Shown here: positions 24,204-32,008 of the stretch, piece after piece
Layout: each line of letters starts with the position of its first letter
Numbering within the stretch: the first letter of the stretch is position 1
Source of the DNA: Oscillospiraceae bacterium
GTDB taxonomy: Bacteria; Bacillota; Clostridia; Oscillospirales; Oscillospiraceae
Reading direction: 5' to 3'
NCBI GenBank assembly: GCA_902787755.1
Contig: CADAHL010000002.1
Location: 57,878 to 121,877 of the forward strand
Length of the DNA stretch: 64,000 nucleotides
Program-made: the position numbers and the translations under genes
Notes under the pieces: model-generated
The model's database searches: none
Told to the model about the DNA's origin: nothing
Seen by the model: only the letters and a program-made list of their open reading frames with translations

Positions 24204-26348
24204 TCAGATGTTATTGACAAACTCTCTGTAGTACCCGTCCACGTCCTTCAGACTGCGGTGGGTGCCGCGCTGTACGATCTTGCCGTTTTCCATAACGACG
24301 ATCTGGTTGCAGTCGCGGATGGCAGAGAGCCTGTGGGCCACGATGATGCAGGTGCAGCCCCGGCGTTTGATGTTGTCAAGGATCTGCTTTTCCACAATGG
24401 GGTCCAGGGCGCTGGTGGCCTCGTCCATAATGAGGATGGTGGGCTTGGTGGCCAACGCCCGGGCGATCTCGATGCGCTGGCGCTGACCGCCGGACAGGTT
24501 GGTGGCGCCTTCGGTGAGCATGTAGTCGTAGCCGCCGTTGCAGCGCATGATGTAATCGTGGATACAGGCGTCCTTTGCGGCCTGGACCATGTCATCCTCC
24601 AGAATGGCCGGGTTCCACATGGTGATATTGTCCCGGATGGAGCCGGAGAAGAGAACGATGTTCTGACTGACGGTGGCAACGCTGGCGTTCATCACTTCCC
24701 GGGAGAGCTTGCGCATCTCGACGCCGTCCAGACGCACGGTGCCGCCCCAGGGCTCATACAGGCCGCTGACCACCTTGGCCACCGTGGACTTGCCGCAGCC
24801 GGAGGCGCCGACGAAGGCGATGCTCTCGCCGCTGCGCAGGTGGAAGTTGAAGTTCTCCACCAGGGGAGGGGCCAGTCTGCTGTAGCCGAAGGAGATGTCG
24901 TCCAGCTCGATCTCGCCGGAGAGCTTCCGGGTCATGGAGGTCTTCTCCGTCTGATCGGTGTAGCGGCTGTCTTCCCCGTAATTGTCGATGTCGTCCACTC
25001 TTCGCAGGTCCGCCTTCAGCTGCTGGATGCGCTGAATGAAGCCGACCAGGGAGTTGATGGGCTCGTTGAAGGAGTCGAACAGGGAGTTAAAGGCCAGCAG
25101 AGCGCCCATGGTCATGTTGCCGTTGATGACCAGAATACCGCCGGCCAGCAGAAGCAGGGCGTCGGTGATCTTGCCGAAGCCGTCGGGGATGGCACCGGAG
25201 ATCTGCTGGAAGCGGCTGAGCTGCTGCTCGTAGTTGGCGCCTTTGGCCTGGTAGCCCAGGATGCGGGTGGTGTACTCGGACTCGGCGCCGGAGGCCTTGA
25301 TGGTGTCGGTGATGCTCAGGCCCGCGCACAGCGCGCCGTAGAGCTTGCCCATGGCCATCTGCCGCTTCATGGTCACGCCGCTCATGAGCTTGTTGGACAC
25401 GAACACCGCCGTCAGGCTCACCGCCACGTTCACCAGACCGATCAGGGTCAGGGGAATGCTGTACAGCAGCAGCATCAGGAAGTAGAAGATGGCGATGATG
25501 ATGTTCAGTACCGTCTCGGCCAGGTCGCCGGCCAGAAACTCGTTGACGTTGTTGTTGCTGGTCATGCGCTCCACCAGGTCGCCGGAGTAGCGCTGGTCGA
25601 AGAAGCTCACCGGCAGGCGCAGCAGATGCCGCAGGAAACCATTGCCGGACATGAGAATCATCTTGCTGCGCAGCTTCTGCAGCACCAGGCCCCGGTAGTA
25701 GGTCAGGCCCATCTTCAAAGCAATGGCACAGCCGATGAAAACCAGAATCTTGGTTAGCCAGTCGGTATAGCCGCCCACCAGGATATCGTCCATGAACACC
25801 TGGCTGAGCACCGGCATCACCAGACCGGGGAACACCAGCAGCAGACCGATGTAGAAGAGCTTGAAGAGAACAGAGTACTGGCCTTTGAGCCGCTGCTGGA
25901 TAAAGGTCAGGGACGTGGGGGGCTTCTTGGCTCTCTCCCACTTGTCGGTGAGGGAGAAGGTCAGGACCACGCCGGTAAAACCGTCGTCCAATTCCTCCCA
26001 GGTGAGCTTGCGCCTGCCCTCGGCAGGGTCGTTCAGGTAGGCGTACTTGCCTTTGATGCCTTCAAATACCACAAAGTGGTTGAAGTTCCAGTGGATGATG
26101 CAGGGGGTCTGGATCTCCTTCAGGGCGTCGATCTCCTTGCGGAAGCCCTTGCAGGCCAGACCGTATTTCTTTGCGCAGCGCATGATGTTTCCCGCCACAC
26201 AGCCGTCTCGGGAGACGCCGGTTTCGATACGCATCTGCTCCAGGGGCATGAATTTCCCGAAATAGCCGAAAATCATGGACAGGGAAGCGGCGCCGCATTC
26301 CGTTGCCTCCATCTGATAGACGGTCGGCGTCCTCACATAATTCCCCAC
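24204..26348 (-). CDS. NHLP-type C39 peptidase/permease/ATPase exporter
   Basis: 714 residues, TIGR03796 type. The N-terminal C39 peptidase has Cys18 (TECGAASL), His91 (NHFVVFEG) and Asp107 (LNDPAEG), the complete catalytic set for cleaving after double-Gly leaders. Six membrane helices and an ATPase with GASGCGKSTVAKVV, LSGGQRQRIEIARAL and ILIMDEATSALD follow. It would both remove the leader and export the Nif11-like peptides encoded at 31627-32317, both of which carry an Ala-Gly-Gly site. It lies 3 nt downstream of the HlyD-type gene, consistent with one transcript. Confidence 0.95.
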   Translation of the reverse strand: MGNYVRTPTVYQMEATECGAASLSMIFGYFGKFMPLEQMRIETGVSRDGCVAGNIMRCAKKYGLACKGFRKEIDALKEIQTPCIIHWNFNHFVVFEGIKGKYAYLNDPAEGRRKLTWEELDDGFTGVVLTFSLTDKWERAKKPPTSLTFIQQRLKGQYSVLFKLFYIGLLLVFPGLVMPVLSQVFMDDILVGGYTDWLTKILVFIGCAIALKMGLTYYRGLVLQKLRSKMILMSGNGFLRHLLRLPVSFFDQRYSGDLVERMTSNNNVNEFLAGDLAETVLNIIIAIFYFLMLLLYSIPLTLIGLVNVAVSLTAVFVSNKLMSGVTMKRQMAMGKLYGALCAGLSITDTIKASGAESEYTTRILGYQAKGANYEQQLSRFQQISGAIPDGFGKITDALLLLAGGILVINGNMTMGALLAFNSLFDSFNEPINSLVGFIQRIQQLKADLRRVDDIDNYGEDSRYTDQTEKTSMTRKLSGEIELDDISFGYSRLAPPLVENFNFHLRSGESIAFVGASGCGKSTVAKVVSGLYEPWGGTVRLDGVEMRKLSREVMNASVATVSQNIVLFSGSIRDNITMWNPAILEDDMVQAAKDACIHDYIMRCNGGYDYMLTEGATNLSGGQRQRIEIARALATKPTILIMDEATSALDPIVEKQILDNIKRRGCTCIIVAHRLSAIRDCNQIVVMENGKIVQRGTHRSLKDVDGYYREFVNNI

Positions 26349-26351
26349 GGC

Positions 26352-27203
26352 TTATTTTCCTCCCCAGAGCTCGGCCAGCTTCTCAGACAGCTTCTTGATG
26401 GGAGGGATCTCCTCCACCACGAACTTGGCGCTGACCGGAGTATCGTCCGTCTCCTGTACGCGGCTTCCGCCGGAGCTGTTGGACCAGTAGTAACCGCTGG
26501 CGGTGGAGTCATCCAGAATGATCTCGCAGACAACGGCCACGGTGTTGTTCTCTGCCCCCAGAACAGCCTTGGCGTGGGGGTTGGAGGGGTCGATGGTGGC
26601 GTCGATGTTGGTCACGCGGGCCACCATGTAGCCGTTGCGCTGGCTTTCCTCACCGGTCAGGTAGACGTTTACGTACAGACCGCCGTCGGCCCAGCGGCGG
26701 ATCTTGCTGCGGTCGGCGAGTTTCAGATAGCAGACCACCACCTGATCATAACCGGCCTTCTGATTGTGCGTGACCGAGGGGGTGACCCGGGCCACCAAAG
26801 TACCGTTTTCCAGGGCGTCACCCACTTTGACGTTCACACTGCTGACGGTCCCCACCTGATCGGAGAACAGGGTCTGCTCTTCTCCGCTGGCATCGGTGTA
26901 GGTGAGGATGGCGGTGGGATTGTCGATGTGCAGCTGACTGCCTTCGGCCACGTTGATCCACTTCACCACACCTTTTTCCCTGGCGTAGACGGCGCTGACC
27001 CCAGTGGGGTTGGTGATCACGCCGTCGGCAGTGACGGTGACCGGGATCCTGCCTACGATGGACCAGATCAGCGTCACCACGATGATGAGAGTGACGGCGG
27101 CCAGGGCCAGCCAGGACAGGGGAGAGGTCACGGTCAGTGCCTTGTCGAGCTGTTCCGGCGAGGAGATTTTTTCCAACGCCGACTTTCTGTAAAGCTGAGC
27201 CAT
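26352..27203 (-). CDS. HlyD-type NHLP secretion protein
   Basis: 283 residues, matching the NHLP bacteriocin system secretion protein (TIGR03794 type). A cytosolic start (SALEKISSPEQLDKAL) is followed by one membrane helix (about 33-52) and a periplasmic-adaptor-like barrel/lipoyl region with REKGVVKWINVAEGSQL and VGTVSSVNVKVGDALENGTLV. It bridges the exporter to the envelope. It is the first gene of the nine-gene minus-strand run and lies 61 nt after the sigma-factor gene, behind an AGGAGGAAA site. Confidence 0.92.
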   Translation of the reverse strand: MAQLYRKSALEKISSPEQLDKALTVTSPLSWLALAAVTLIIVVTLIWSIVGRIPVTVTADGVITNPTGVSAVYAREKGVVKWINVAEGSQLHIDNPTAILTYTDASGEEQTLFSDQVGTVSSVNVKVGDALENGTLVARVTPSVTHNQKAGYDQVVVCYLKLADRSKIRRWADGGLYVNVYLTGEESQRNGYMVARVTNIDATIDPSNPHAKAVLGAENNTVAVVCEIILDDSTASGYYWSNSSGGSRVQETDDTPVSAKFVVEEIPPIKKLSEKLAELWGGK

Positions 27204-27264
27204 ATCATTTCCTCCTGCTTTGCATTTTTCGGTAGGGGCGATCTATGATCAAGCCGACATCGGC

Positions 27265-27783
27265 CTATTTCCATTCGGCCAGCAGTTCCTCCAGCCGGTC
27301 CAGACCCCGGGAGAGGATCACCCTGGCGTTTCCGGGGCTCACGCCCAGCTCCTCGCTGATCCGCCCGGAGTCATAACCTTTGAAGTAGCGCAGCACGACA
27401 GCCTTGCGCTGCTTCTCCGGCAATTCCATGAGGGCGGAAGCCACGCTTCCGCGCAGCTGCTCCAGCCAGACACAGCGATCCATGTCCGTCTCGGCTGCGG
27501 ACAGGATCTCCTCCACGGCGCCCAGGTCCACCGTTTCCCTGTGGTCCCGGTAATGGTTCTTGATCCGGCTGTTCATGACCATGTACAGCCAGGTGCTGAC
27601 GGAACTGACGGCGGGATCATATTCTTCATAATGGTCGTAGCAGTAAATGAGCGCGTTCTGGACCAGATCCTCCGCGTCCTCCTTGCTGCCGACCTTCTTC
27701 ATGGTATAAAAAAGGAGAGTGGAATAATACTGTCGGTAAACATCCTCAAAAGGCGGTTTCCGACTGCTGGCGTTCTGAGCCAT
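27265..27783 (-). CDS. ECF-type sigma-70 factor
   Basis: 172 residues. Region 2 (about 12-80) includes EDAEDLVQNALIYCYDHYEEYDP and STWLYMVMNSRIKNHYRD; region 4 (about 115-165) includes LPEKQRKAVVLRYFKGYDSGRISEELGVSPGNARVILSRG. No anti-sigma gene lies next to it. Since it heads the exporter operon and shares a motif-bearing neighbourhood with the divergent maturation/precursor promoters, it is the best candidate for cluster control. The STAS, FHA and kinase genes downstream could feed into its regulation (inference). Confidence 0.9.
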   Translation of the reverse strand: MAQNASSRKPPFEDVYRQYYSTLLFYTMKKVGSKEDAEDLVQNALIYCYDHYEEYDPAVSSVSTWLYMVMNSRIKNHYRDHRETVDLGAVEEILSAAETDMDRCVWLEQLRGSVASALMELPEKQRKAVVLRYFKGYDSGRISEELGVSPGNARVILSRGLDRLEELLAEWK

Positions 27784-27804
27784 ATTCTCACTCCCTCTCT
27801 GTAA

Positions 27805-27832
27805 ATTATATTTGTAACAGGGACGGTTTCAC
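27805..27832 (-). promoter_or_regulatory. Probable sigma-A promoter of the sigma-factor gene
   Basis: Minus strand GTGAAA (27827-27832), 16-nt spacer, TATAAT (27805-27810), about 20 nt before the start codon. It overlaps, on the opposite strand, the TGTAAC-type motif at 27813-27840. Confidence 0.5.
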
Positions 27833-27840
27833 GGTGTATA
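27813..27840 (+). promoter_or_regulatory. Third copy of the cluster motif, TGTAAC-N16-TGTATA
   Basis: TGTAAC at 27813-27818, 16 nt, TGTATA at 27835-27840, reading on the plus strand. It resembles the two sites at 31480-31567 in half-site and spacing. No plus-strand gene follows, so it may be an operator over the sigma promoter or drive an antisense RNA ending near 28008. Confidence 0.4.
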
Positions 27841-27963
27841 ACTGTAAGTTGGGTCCTTTCCGAAATGTGTGTAAAAATAATCCAGTCTTATTATAAACTG
27901 CTTTGATTTTTCGCGCGTCCTCAATACTGAGTAGATTTCTTCAATTTCCTGCACTTTTTGCAT

Positions 27964-28008
27964 AAATAAAAGCAAAGCGACCGAGCCTTCGGAGGCAACG
28001 GCCGCTTT
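27964..28008 (-). terminator. Terminator of the maturation operon
   Basis: A 10-bp stem with one mismatch (AAAGCGGCCG side) and an inner GCCT/AGGC stem is followed on the minus strand by GCTTTTATTT. It overlaps the stop codon of the small acidic protein gene. Confidence 0.8.
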
Positions 28009-28204
28009 ACTTCTTTCGGTTCTCCAAAGCCCGCAAAAACTGTTCATAGCTGGGGCGGGAAGCGGCGGCAGAGATCCGATCCAGATCGTCCATCTCCAAT
28101 TCGTCGTCCGCACAGTCCCGCAGAATCTGGCTCAGAGCGTCCTCACCATCGGAGAACGGCTCCATATCCGCTGCCAGAAGCAGCAGCTTCTCCACCCGGC
28201 TCAT
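28007..28204 (-). CDS. Small acidic protein at the end of the maturation operon
   Basis: 65 residues, no Cys and no membrane segment. A very strong ribosome-binding site (AAGGAGGTG) precedes its ATG, so it is probably expressed well. The middle, DDELEMDDLDRISAAAS, resembles the end of Nif11/NHLP leaders (eLs..dLd.v.GG) as seen in the two precursors of this cluster, and is followed by a basic RALENRKK end. It could be a leader-like decoy, a third peptide, or an unrelated helper; there is no double-Gly. I assign no function. Confidence 0.6.
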   Translation of the reverse strand: MSRVEKLLLLAADMEPFSDGEDALSQILRDCADDELEMDDLDRISAAASRPSYEQFLRALENRKK

Positions 28205-28245
28205 CTGTCACCACCTCCTTTCCGCATCGTGATCCGGGACCCGGG

Positions 28246-29130
28246 TCAGGCCCGGTAGTTTTCCAGCATGTCATCCCGCAGCTGGAGAGGATAGATCTCC
28301 CGCAGCCCCTCCAGCACCAGGCCCTCCACCATCTCCCATTTGTTTGACGGGCAGTACCCGGAGATCCGGGAGCGGCAGATGTCGATCACGGCGGGCTGCA
28401 GCTCGGTTTCCTTCAGCCAGGCCATGAACTTATCCACCCGCTGACGGATCCGCTCGTCCCGGGTTTCCCTGGGATTCGGCGCCGGGTCCCGGATCTGCAT
28501 GTAATAGCGGCCGTCTTTCTCAAAGGCGTAGACGATCCGTTTGGCCAGGATCCGACAGGGATGCCTGGGATCGGTACGGAAGGCGCGGTAGGCCTCTTCC
28601 GTGATCTCCAGACGGGCGGGCGTTCCGGTGGATAGGGTGTTGTCCCAGCAGAAGTAGTCGATGTCGATGTCCAAGACCACCGGCACATCAATGGGGGGCA
28701 GCGGATTCAGACTCAGCTGCAGGTAGTCTACGGCTTTGACGTTCTCATTGCCGCTGTCGGTCAGAGGGATATAATCGCGAAGGATCAGCTCCTGAGTGCC
28801 CCGGAGAGCCACCGCCTTGACCTGAGGAGGCTTGTTGGAGGGGAAAATGCTCTTGAAATTCACCATCTTGTCAAAGATCCCCTCCCAGAAAGCGGGGGCG
28901 ATAAAATCGGCGATGCCGAGCCCGTCCCGGAGAAACTCCATGGCTTGAGCGACATTGGGAAAGGGCTGGGTAAAATCGTGATCATAGGGGCCGCATTCCA
29001 GGTCGTCGTGATGGTCCACGTGCACAAGCACGTTCCCGGAAGCCGGGATCAGGCCCTCCTCCACCGCAATGTGCCAGATGGCGTAGGCCTCGCTGTGCTC
29101 TTCCATTCTGAATACAGGGATCATATCCAT
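28246..29130 (-). CDS. UPF0489 family protein, likely peptide arginase
   Basis: 294 residues. It carries the arginase-like metal motifs of UPF0489: HVDHHDD (residues 37-43) and LDIDIDYF (Asp154, Asp156, Asp158), fitting a binuclear Mn site. UPF0489 members OspR (landornamide pathway) and the enteropeptin-cluster enzyme turn Arg residues of RiPP precursors into ornithine. Here the gene overlaps the upstream HExxH gene by 10 nt in a radical SAM operon, divergent from two precursors whose cores end in WRxIKxFFRRW, giving four Arg per core as candidate targets. Family assignment is firm; peptide arginase activity is inference from family and context. Confidence 0.82.
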   Translation of the reverse strand: MDMIPVFRMEEHSEAYAIWHIAVEEGLIPASGNVLVHVDHHDDLECGPYDHDFTQPFPNVAQAMEFLRDGLGIADFIAPAFWEGIFDKMVNFKSIFPSNKPPQVKAVALRGTQELILRDYIPLTDSGNENVKAVDYLQLSLNPLPPIDVPVVLDIDIDYFCWDNTLSTGTPARLEITEEAYRAFRTDPRHPCRILAKRIVYAFEKDGRYYMQIRDPAPNPRETRDERIRQRVDKFMAWLKETELQPAVIDICRSRISGYCPSNKWEMVEGLVLEGLREIYPLQLRDDMLENYRA

Positions 29131-29987
29131 AGCTCCAATCCAATCGTATTGTTCTCAATGTCCGCCAGGAACGCAAAGGGATCCTGGAAGCGCTCCGGGT
29201 TCCGGGCGGAAAGCAGATTGATCTGTTTTCTGACCTTCTCCAACAAGACGGGCGAGGGCAGGCCGCCCTCCACATAGTTCTGCAGCCGTCCGCCCTCTCG
29301 ATAGCCCCAGGGCTCCAGACCCAGAAGCCGGGCGGCCAGATCCGTGTCGTAGCGGCCGAAGGCGGCCAGCAGCCCGATGCAGTCGGCCACGATCTCGTCC
29401 CGGATGGCCTGCTGGTGGTCCTTCCAGAGCCTGCGGCAGATCCAGTGGGTGATCTCGTGGTAGCTGCGGATCGTCAGGGACGCCTCCAGCCAGACCTCCG
29501 GGCTGAAGCCCGCGGCTTCCGCCGGAAAGGCGCTGTAGGGGCCCTCGCTGACCAGCAGCAGACAGTCCCGATAGTTGTCCGGCTGAGCGGTGAAGGCGCG
29601 AAACTCCGCCTGCCAGTCTCCTGCCGGATGCTCGGCAAGCCACCGGGCCTTGTGGCGGTGGAGCTTTCTCCAGTTCACCACGCCGCTGATGGTCACCGCT
29701 CCCATGGAATCCGGGATCTTCACCGGCTCGCAGCGGTGGGCCAGGGCCTGTACCGCCCGGATGAAATCCCCCCGGCGGCCCAGGCGGATCAACTCCACGT
29801 CCCCAGCTGGGGTGTGACAGATGCTGGCGGAATCGCTGGGGCTGCCGGGGAAGGGATTGGGCAGCTCCACGGGCAGGATACCTTTGCGAACGATGCGGCG
29901 GTAGGCCTCGCTCTCGCTCTGCCCGGCCTGAATGGGCAGGGAGAGCTGGGGATATTCATAGATGAGCCGGTGCATGATCTCAGACAT
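29121..29987 (-). CDS. HExxH-containing protein, putative zinc peptidase of the RiPP operon
   Basis: 288 residues, no signal peptide. The central SYHEITHWICRR contains HExxH (His177, Glu178, His181), and DEIVADCIGLLAAFGRYD about 20 residues later offers a third ligand (Glu198) as in gluzincin-type peptidases. The flanking domains are not familiar. It overlaps the radical SAM gene by 8 nt and the UPF0489 gene by 10 nt, so all three are probably translated in step. It may trim a leader or core inside the cell, or use the motif for another metal reaction; both are inference. Confidence 0.65.
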   Translation of the reverse strand: MSEIMHRLIYEYPQLSLPIQAGQSESEAYRRIVRKGILPVELPNPFPGSPSDSASICHTPAGDVELIRLGRRGDFIRAVQALAHRCEPVKIPDSMGAVTISGVVNWRKLHRHKARWLAEHPAGDWQAEFRAFTAQPDNYRDCLLLVSEGPYSAFPAEAAGFSPEVWLEASLTIRSYHEITHWICRRLWKDHQQAIRDEIVADCIGLLAAFGRYDTDLAARLLGLEPWGYREGGRLQNYVEGGLPSPVLLEKVRKQINLLSARNPERFQDPFAFLADIENNTIGLELWI

Positions 29988-31446
29988 GGCCGGCCTCCCG
30001 TTTCTCGGCCAGGGGACAGGTGGCGTCGCCCCGGCTTAATCGACCGTGGAGCTTCAGATTCACCGCCATGCAGTGCCGGCAGGCGTTCTCAAAGCGGCAG
30101 GAGGCGCAGGGCTCCTCCGGACTTTTCTGGGCATCCCGGATCTGCTGGAGAACGGGGGACTGATTCCAGTACTCCTCGATGCTGTCCCGGTCCTCAAACA
30201 GTTCGATGTGCCGGCAGGGGGACAGGCGGCCGTCCAGGCCCACGGAGAAGGAATCCCGCCCGGCGCCGCAGCCCCGGAAGGGACCCCGGTTGCGGTTGCC
30301 GAAGAAGCTCTGACCCACCAGGGCCTTGAGGGAGGAGTAGCAGGATTCGATACACAGGTCCAGGGGACCCTGGTAGTCCCGGATCTGCCGGGCCAGCTTC
30401 TGCATCTGCTCCCGGCTGGGCAGGCTGGGCAGGGCATTCTGGCTGTCGGGCTTGAAGGCCATGACCATCAGGCCATGTACTTTATATTCCTCTGCCAGCT
30501 TCAGCATCTCCGGCAGGAGGTCGGCGTTGGAGTCATGCACGACCCAATTAATATAGGTATTGTCAAAGCCCCGGTCCCGCAGAAGGCTGAGCAGATGGAT
30601 GGCCAACTCGTAGCCGTCCCGGGTGTGGGCGTTGATCTCAGCGGTGGGGCCGTTGAGGGAGACATAGATCCCCCGGACCCCGGCGGAGAGCAGCCGGTCC
30701 AGGCTTTTGTCGTTGATGCCGAAGCCGGACAGAGCCACGCTGGGGTCAATGCCGTTTTTCACGGCGCATTCAATGATCTCAAACAGCCAGGGGTAGCACA
30801 TGGTCTCACCGCCGGAGAGGTTCACCGTATCCACTCCCAGACGGCCTGCCTCCTCCAGACGACGGATGGCCACCTCCCGGGGCATATGGCGTCCGGCCTG
30901 GAGATGGACATAGCACTGGGGACAGCGCAGAGGGCACTGAGTGGTCAACTCCAGGTTCATGGCCAGGGGATAGGCGAAGCCGTCCTCCACCGCCCCGCAG
31001 CCCTCCAGCAGCAGAGCCACCGGGAAGACACCGCCCTTACGATCCAGCAGCAGGCCCAGTCCGGTCCTGCACTCGGGGCACAGACAGGGGCGCAGGGACA
31101 GAAAGCGCTCCAGCTGCTGACAGCAGCGCTGGGACAGGAGCTTGGCTTCCTTTATAATAGTAAGACAGGCTAAGCTGCCGTTGAGGCAGATCCAGTCTCC
31201 GTCACTCTGTCTGGCGGCCTTGTCTGAAATATGGCTGCGCAGAGGCTCCAGCGGCTCCGGAAGAGCGATCTGCCCGGGGCGGATCCTCTCCGCGCTCTTA
31301 TTTATAATAGGAATGCTGCGGCCATCCTGATCCAGAAGAAGTCCGCCCTGGGCCTGGGGCAGAGGAACGGGAGAGAAGGACAGGGCCTCGGGCTGCTCCA
31401 GCAGGCGCAGGGCCTGGGCCTCATATTCCCGGGACATATCTTTCAT
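29980..31446 (-). CDS. Radical SAM/SPASM peptide-modifying enzyme
   Basis: 488 residues. An N-terminal about 150-residue region includes a Cys-rich LRPCLCPECRTG segment. The radical SAM domain has the cluster motif CPLRCPQC (Cys171, Cys175, Cys178) and an NLSGGET loop. The C-terminal SPASM region has Cys in CGAGRDSFSVGLDGRLSPCRH and a final CASCRFENACRHC set for auxiliary clusters. This layout is typical of RiPP-maturing enzymes. The precursor cores have no Cys, so sactionine formation is excluded; C-C crosslinks (cyclophane type), epimerisation or another change at Trp/Phe/Arg/Lys is possible. First gene of its operon, with a dedicated promoter. Confidence 0.92.
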   Translation of the reverse strand: MKDMSREYEAQALRLLEQPEALSFSPVPLPQAQGGLLLDQDGRSIPIINKSAERIRPGQIALPEPLEPLRSHISDKAARQSDGDWICLNGSLACLTIIKEAKLLSQRCCQQLERFLSLRPCLCPECRTGLGLLLDRKGGVFPVALLLEGCGAVEDGFAYPLAMNLELTTQCPLRCPQCYVHLQAGRHMPREVAIRRLEEAGRLGVDTVNLSGGETMCYPWLFEIIECAVKNGIDPSVALSGFGINDKSLDRLLSAGVRGIYVSLNGPTAEINAHTRDGYELAIHLLSLLRDRGFDNTYINWVVHDSNADLLPEMLKLAEEYKVHGLMVMAFKPDSQNALPSLPSREQMQKLARQIRDYQGPLDLCIESCYSSLKALVGQSFFGNRNRGPFRGCGAGRDSFSVGLDGRLSPCRHIELFEDRDSIEEYWNQSPVLQQIRDAQKSPEEPCASCRFENACRHCMAVNLKLHGRLSRGDATCPLAEKREAGHV

Positions 31447-31479
31447 TCCGATCCCTCCTCATTATTGCTTACACTCCTT

Positions 31480-31507
31480 TATAACCCACAGTTTCACCCG
31501 TGTTACA
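31480..31507 (-). promoter_or_regulatory. Non-sigma-A promoter of the maturation operon (TGTAAC-N16-GTTATA)
   Basis: On the minus strand TGTAAC (31502-31507), 16-nt spacer, GTTATA (31480-31485), about 35 nt before the radical SAM start codon. The identical boxes with identical spacing face the other way at 31540-31567. Suggests a shared ECF sigma promoter; the boxes also form a near inverted repeat, so an operator is the alternative. Confidence 0.55.
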
Positions 31508-31539
31508 TTTCAAAATCGGAAAGTTTTTTCCCCGCGGTC

Positions 31540-31567
31540 TGTAACGCTTTCGGGCTTTCGGGTTATA
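31540..31567 (+). promoter_or_regulatory. Matching promoter of the precursor genes (TGTAAC-N16-GTTATA)
   Basis: TGTAAC (31540-31545), 16-nt spacer, GTTATA (31562-31567), about 60 nt before the first precursor ATG. The spacers of the two divergent copies differ while the boxes agree, as expected of a real promoter class. Confidence 0.55.
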
Positions 31568-31626
31568 CATTGGCGAAAGCGAAATACGGCTTTCGAAAAA
31601 AACAAAATGAAAAGGAGATTAATACC

Positions 31627-31944
31627 ATGAAAGAAAAGATCAATGAGATCCTTGCCAAGGAAGGCTTTGTGGAGAAAATGCTGGCTTGCGAGGAGCCCGA
31701 GCAGGTTCAGGCTCTGTTTGCCGCCGAGGGCATCGAGCTGACCATCGACGAGGTCAAGGCCATCGGCCGTGGCCTGGAGCTGGCCTCTACCGAGGGTGAC
31801 GAGCTGTCTGAGGACGCTCTGGATGCGGTTGCCGGCGGCGTGAGCTCCGACACCGTGAACGCCATCATCGACGGCATCTCCACCGCCGCCAAGTGGGTGT
31901 CCAACAACTGGCGCAGAATCAAGGACTTCTTCCGCCGCTGGTAA
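31627..31944 (+). CDS. Nif11-like RiPP precursor peptide 1
   Basis: 105 residues behind AAAAGGAGA. The leader (1-71) is Nif11-like: FVEKMLACEEPEQVQALFAA, then ELTIDEVKAIGRGLE and ELSEDALDAVAGG with Gly70-Gly71 as the C39 cleavage site. The predicted 34-residue core has a polar/hydrophobic front with three Ser/Thr and an Arg/Trp/Phe-rich end, WRRIKDFFRRW. No Cys in the core, so neither lanthionine nor sactionine bridges are possible. It would be modified by the radical SAM and UPF0489 enzymes and exported by the NHLP transporter. An upstream in-frame extension exists but lacks a ribosome-binding site. Confidence 0.9.
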   Translation: MKEKINEILAKEGFVEKMLACEEPEQVQALFAAEGIELTIDEVKAIGRGLELASTEGDELSEDALDAVAGGVSSDTVNAIIDGISTAAKWVSNNWRRIKDFFRRW

Positions 31945-32008
31945 TCGGAAGCGGTCGGGAAGTCATCGCAACACGTACTGAGGAATAATAGAAAAGGAGA
32001 CTGCTGCA

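Noticed and set aside
19216-24231. A 1671-codon plus-strand open frame
   Set aside because: It is antisense to the LRR, TIR-FHA, STAS and NHLP genes. Its composition (His/Gly/Gln-rich) is typical of the reverse frame of GC-rich genes and no domain is seen.
29980-31446. Assigning the radical SAM enzyme as a sactionine or quinohemoprotein-type synthase
   Set aside because: The paired cores have no Cys, so thioether formation is impossible, and no motif fixes another reaction.
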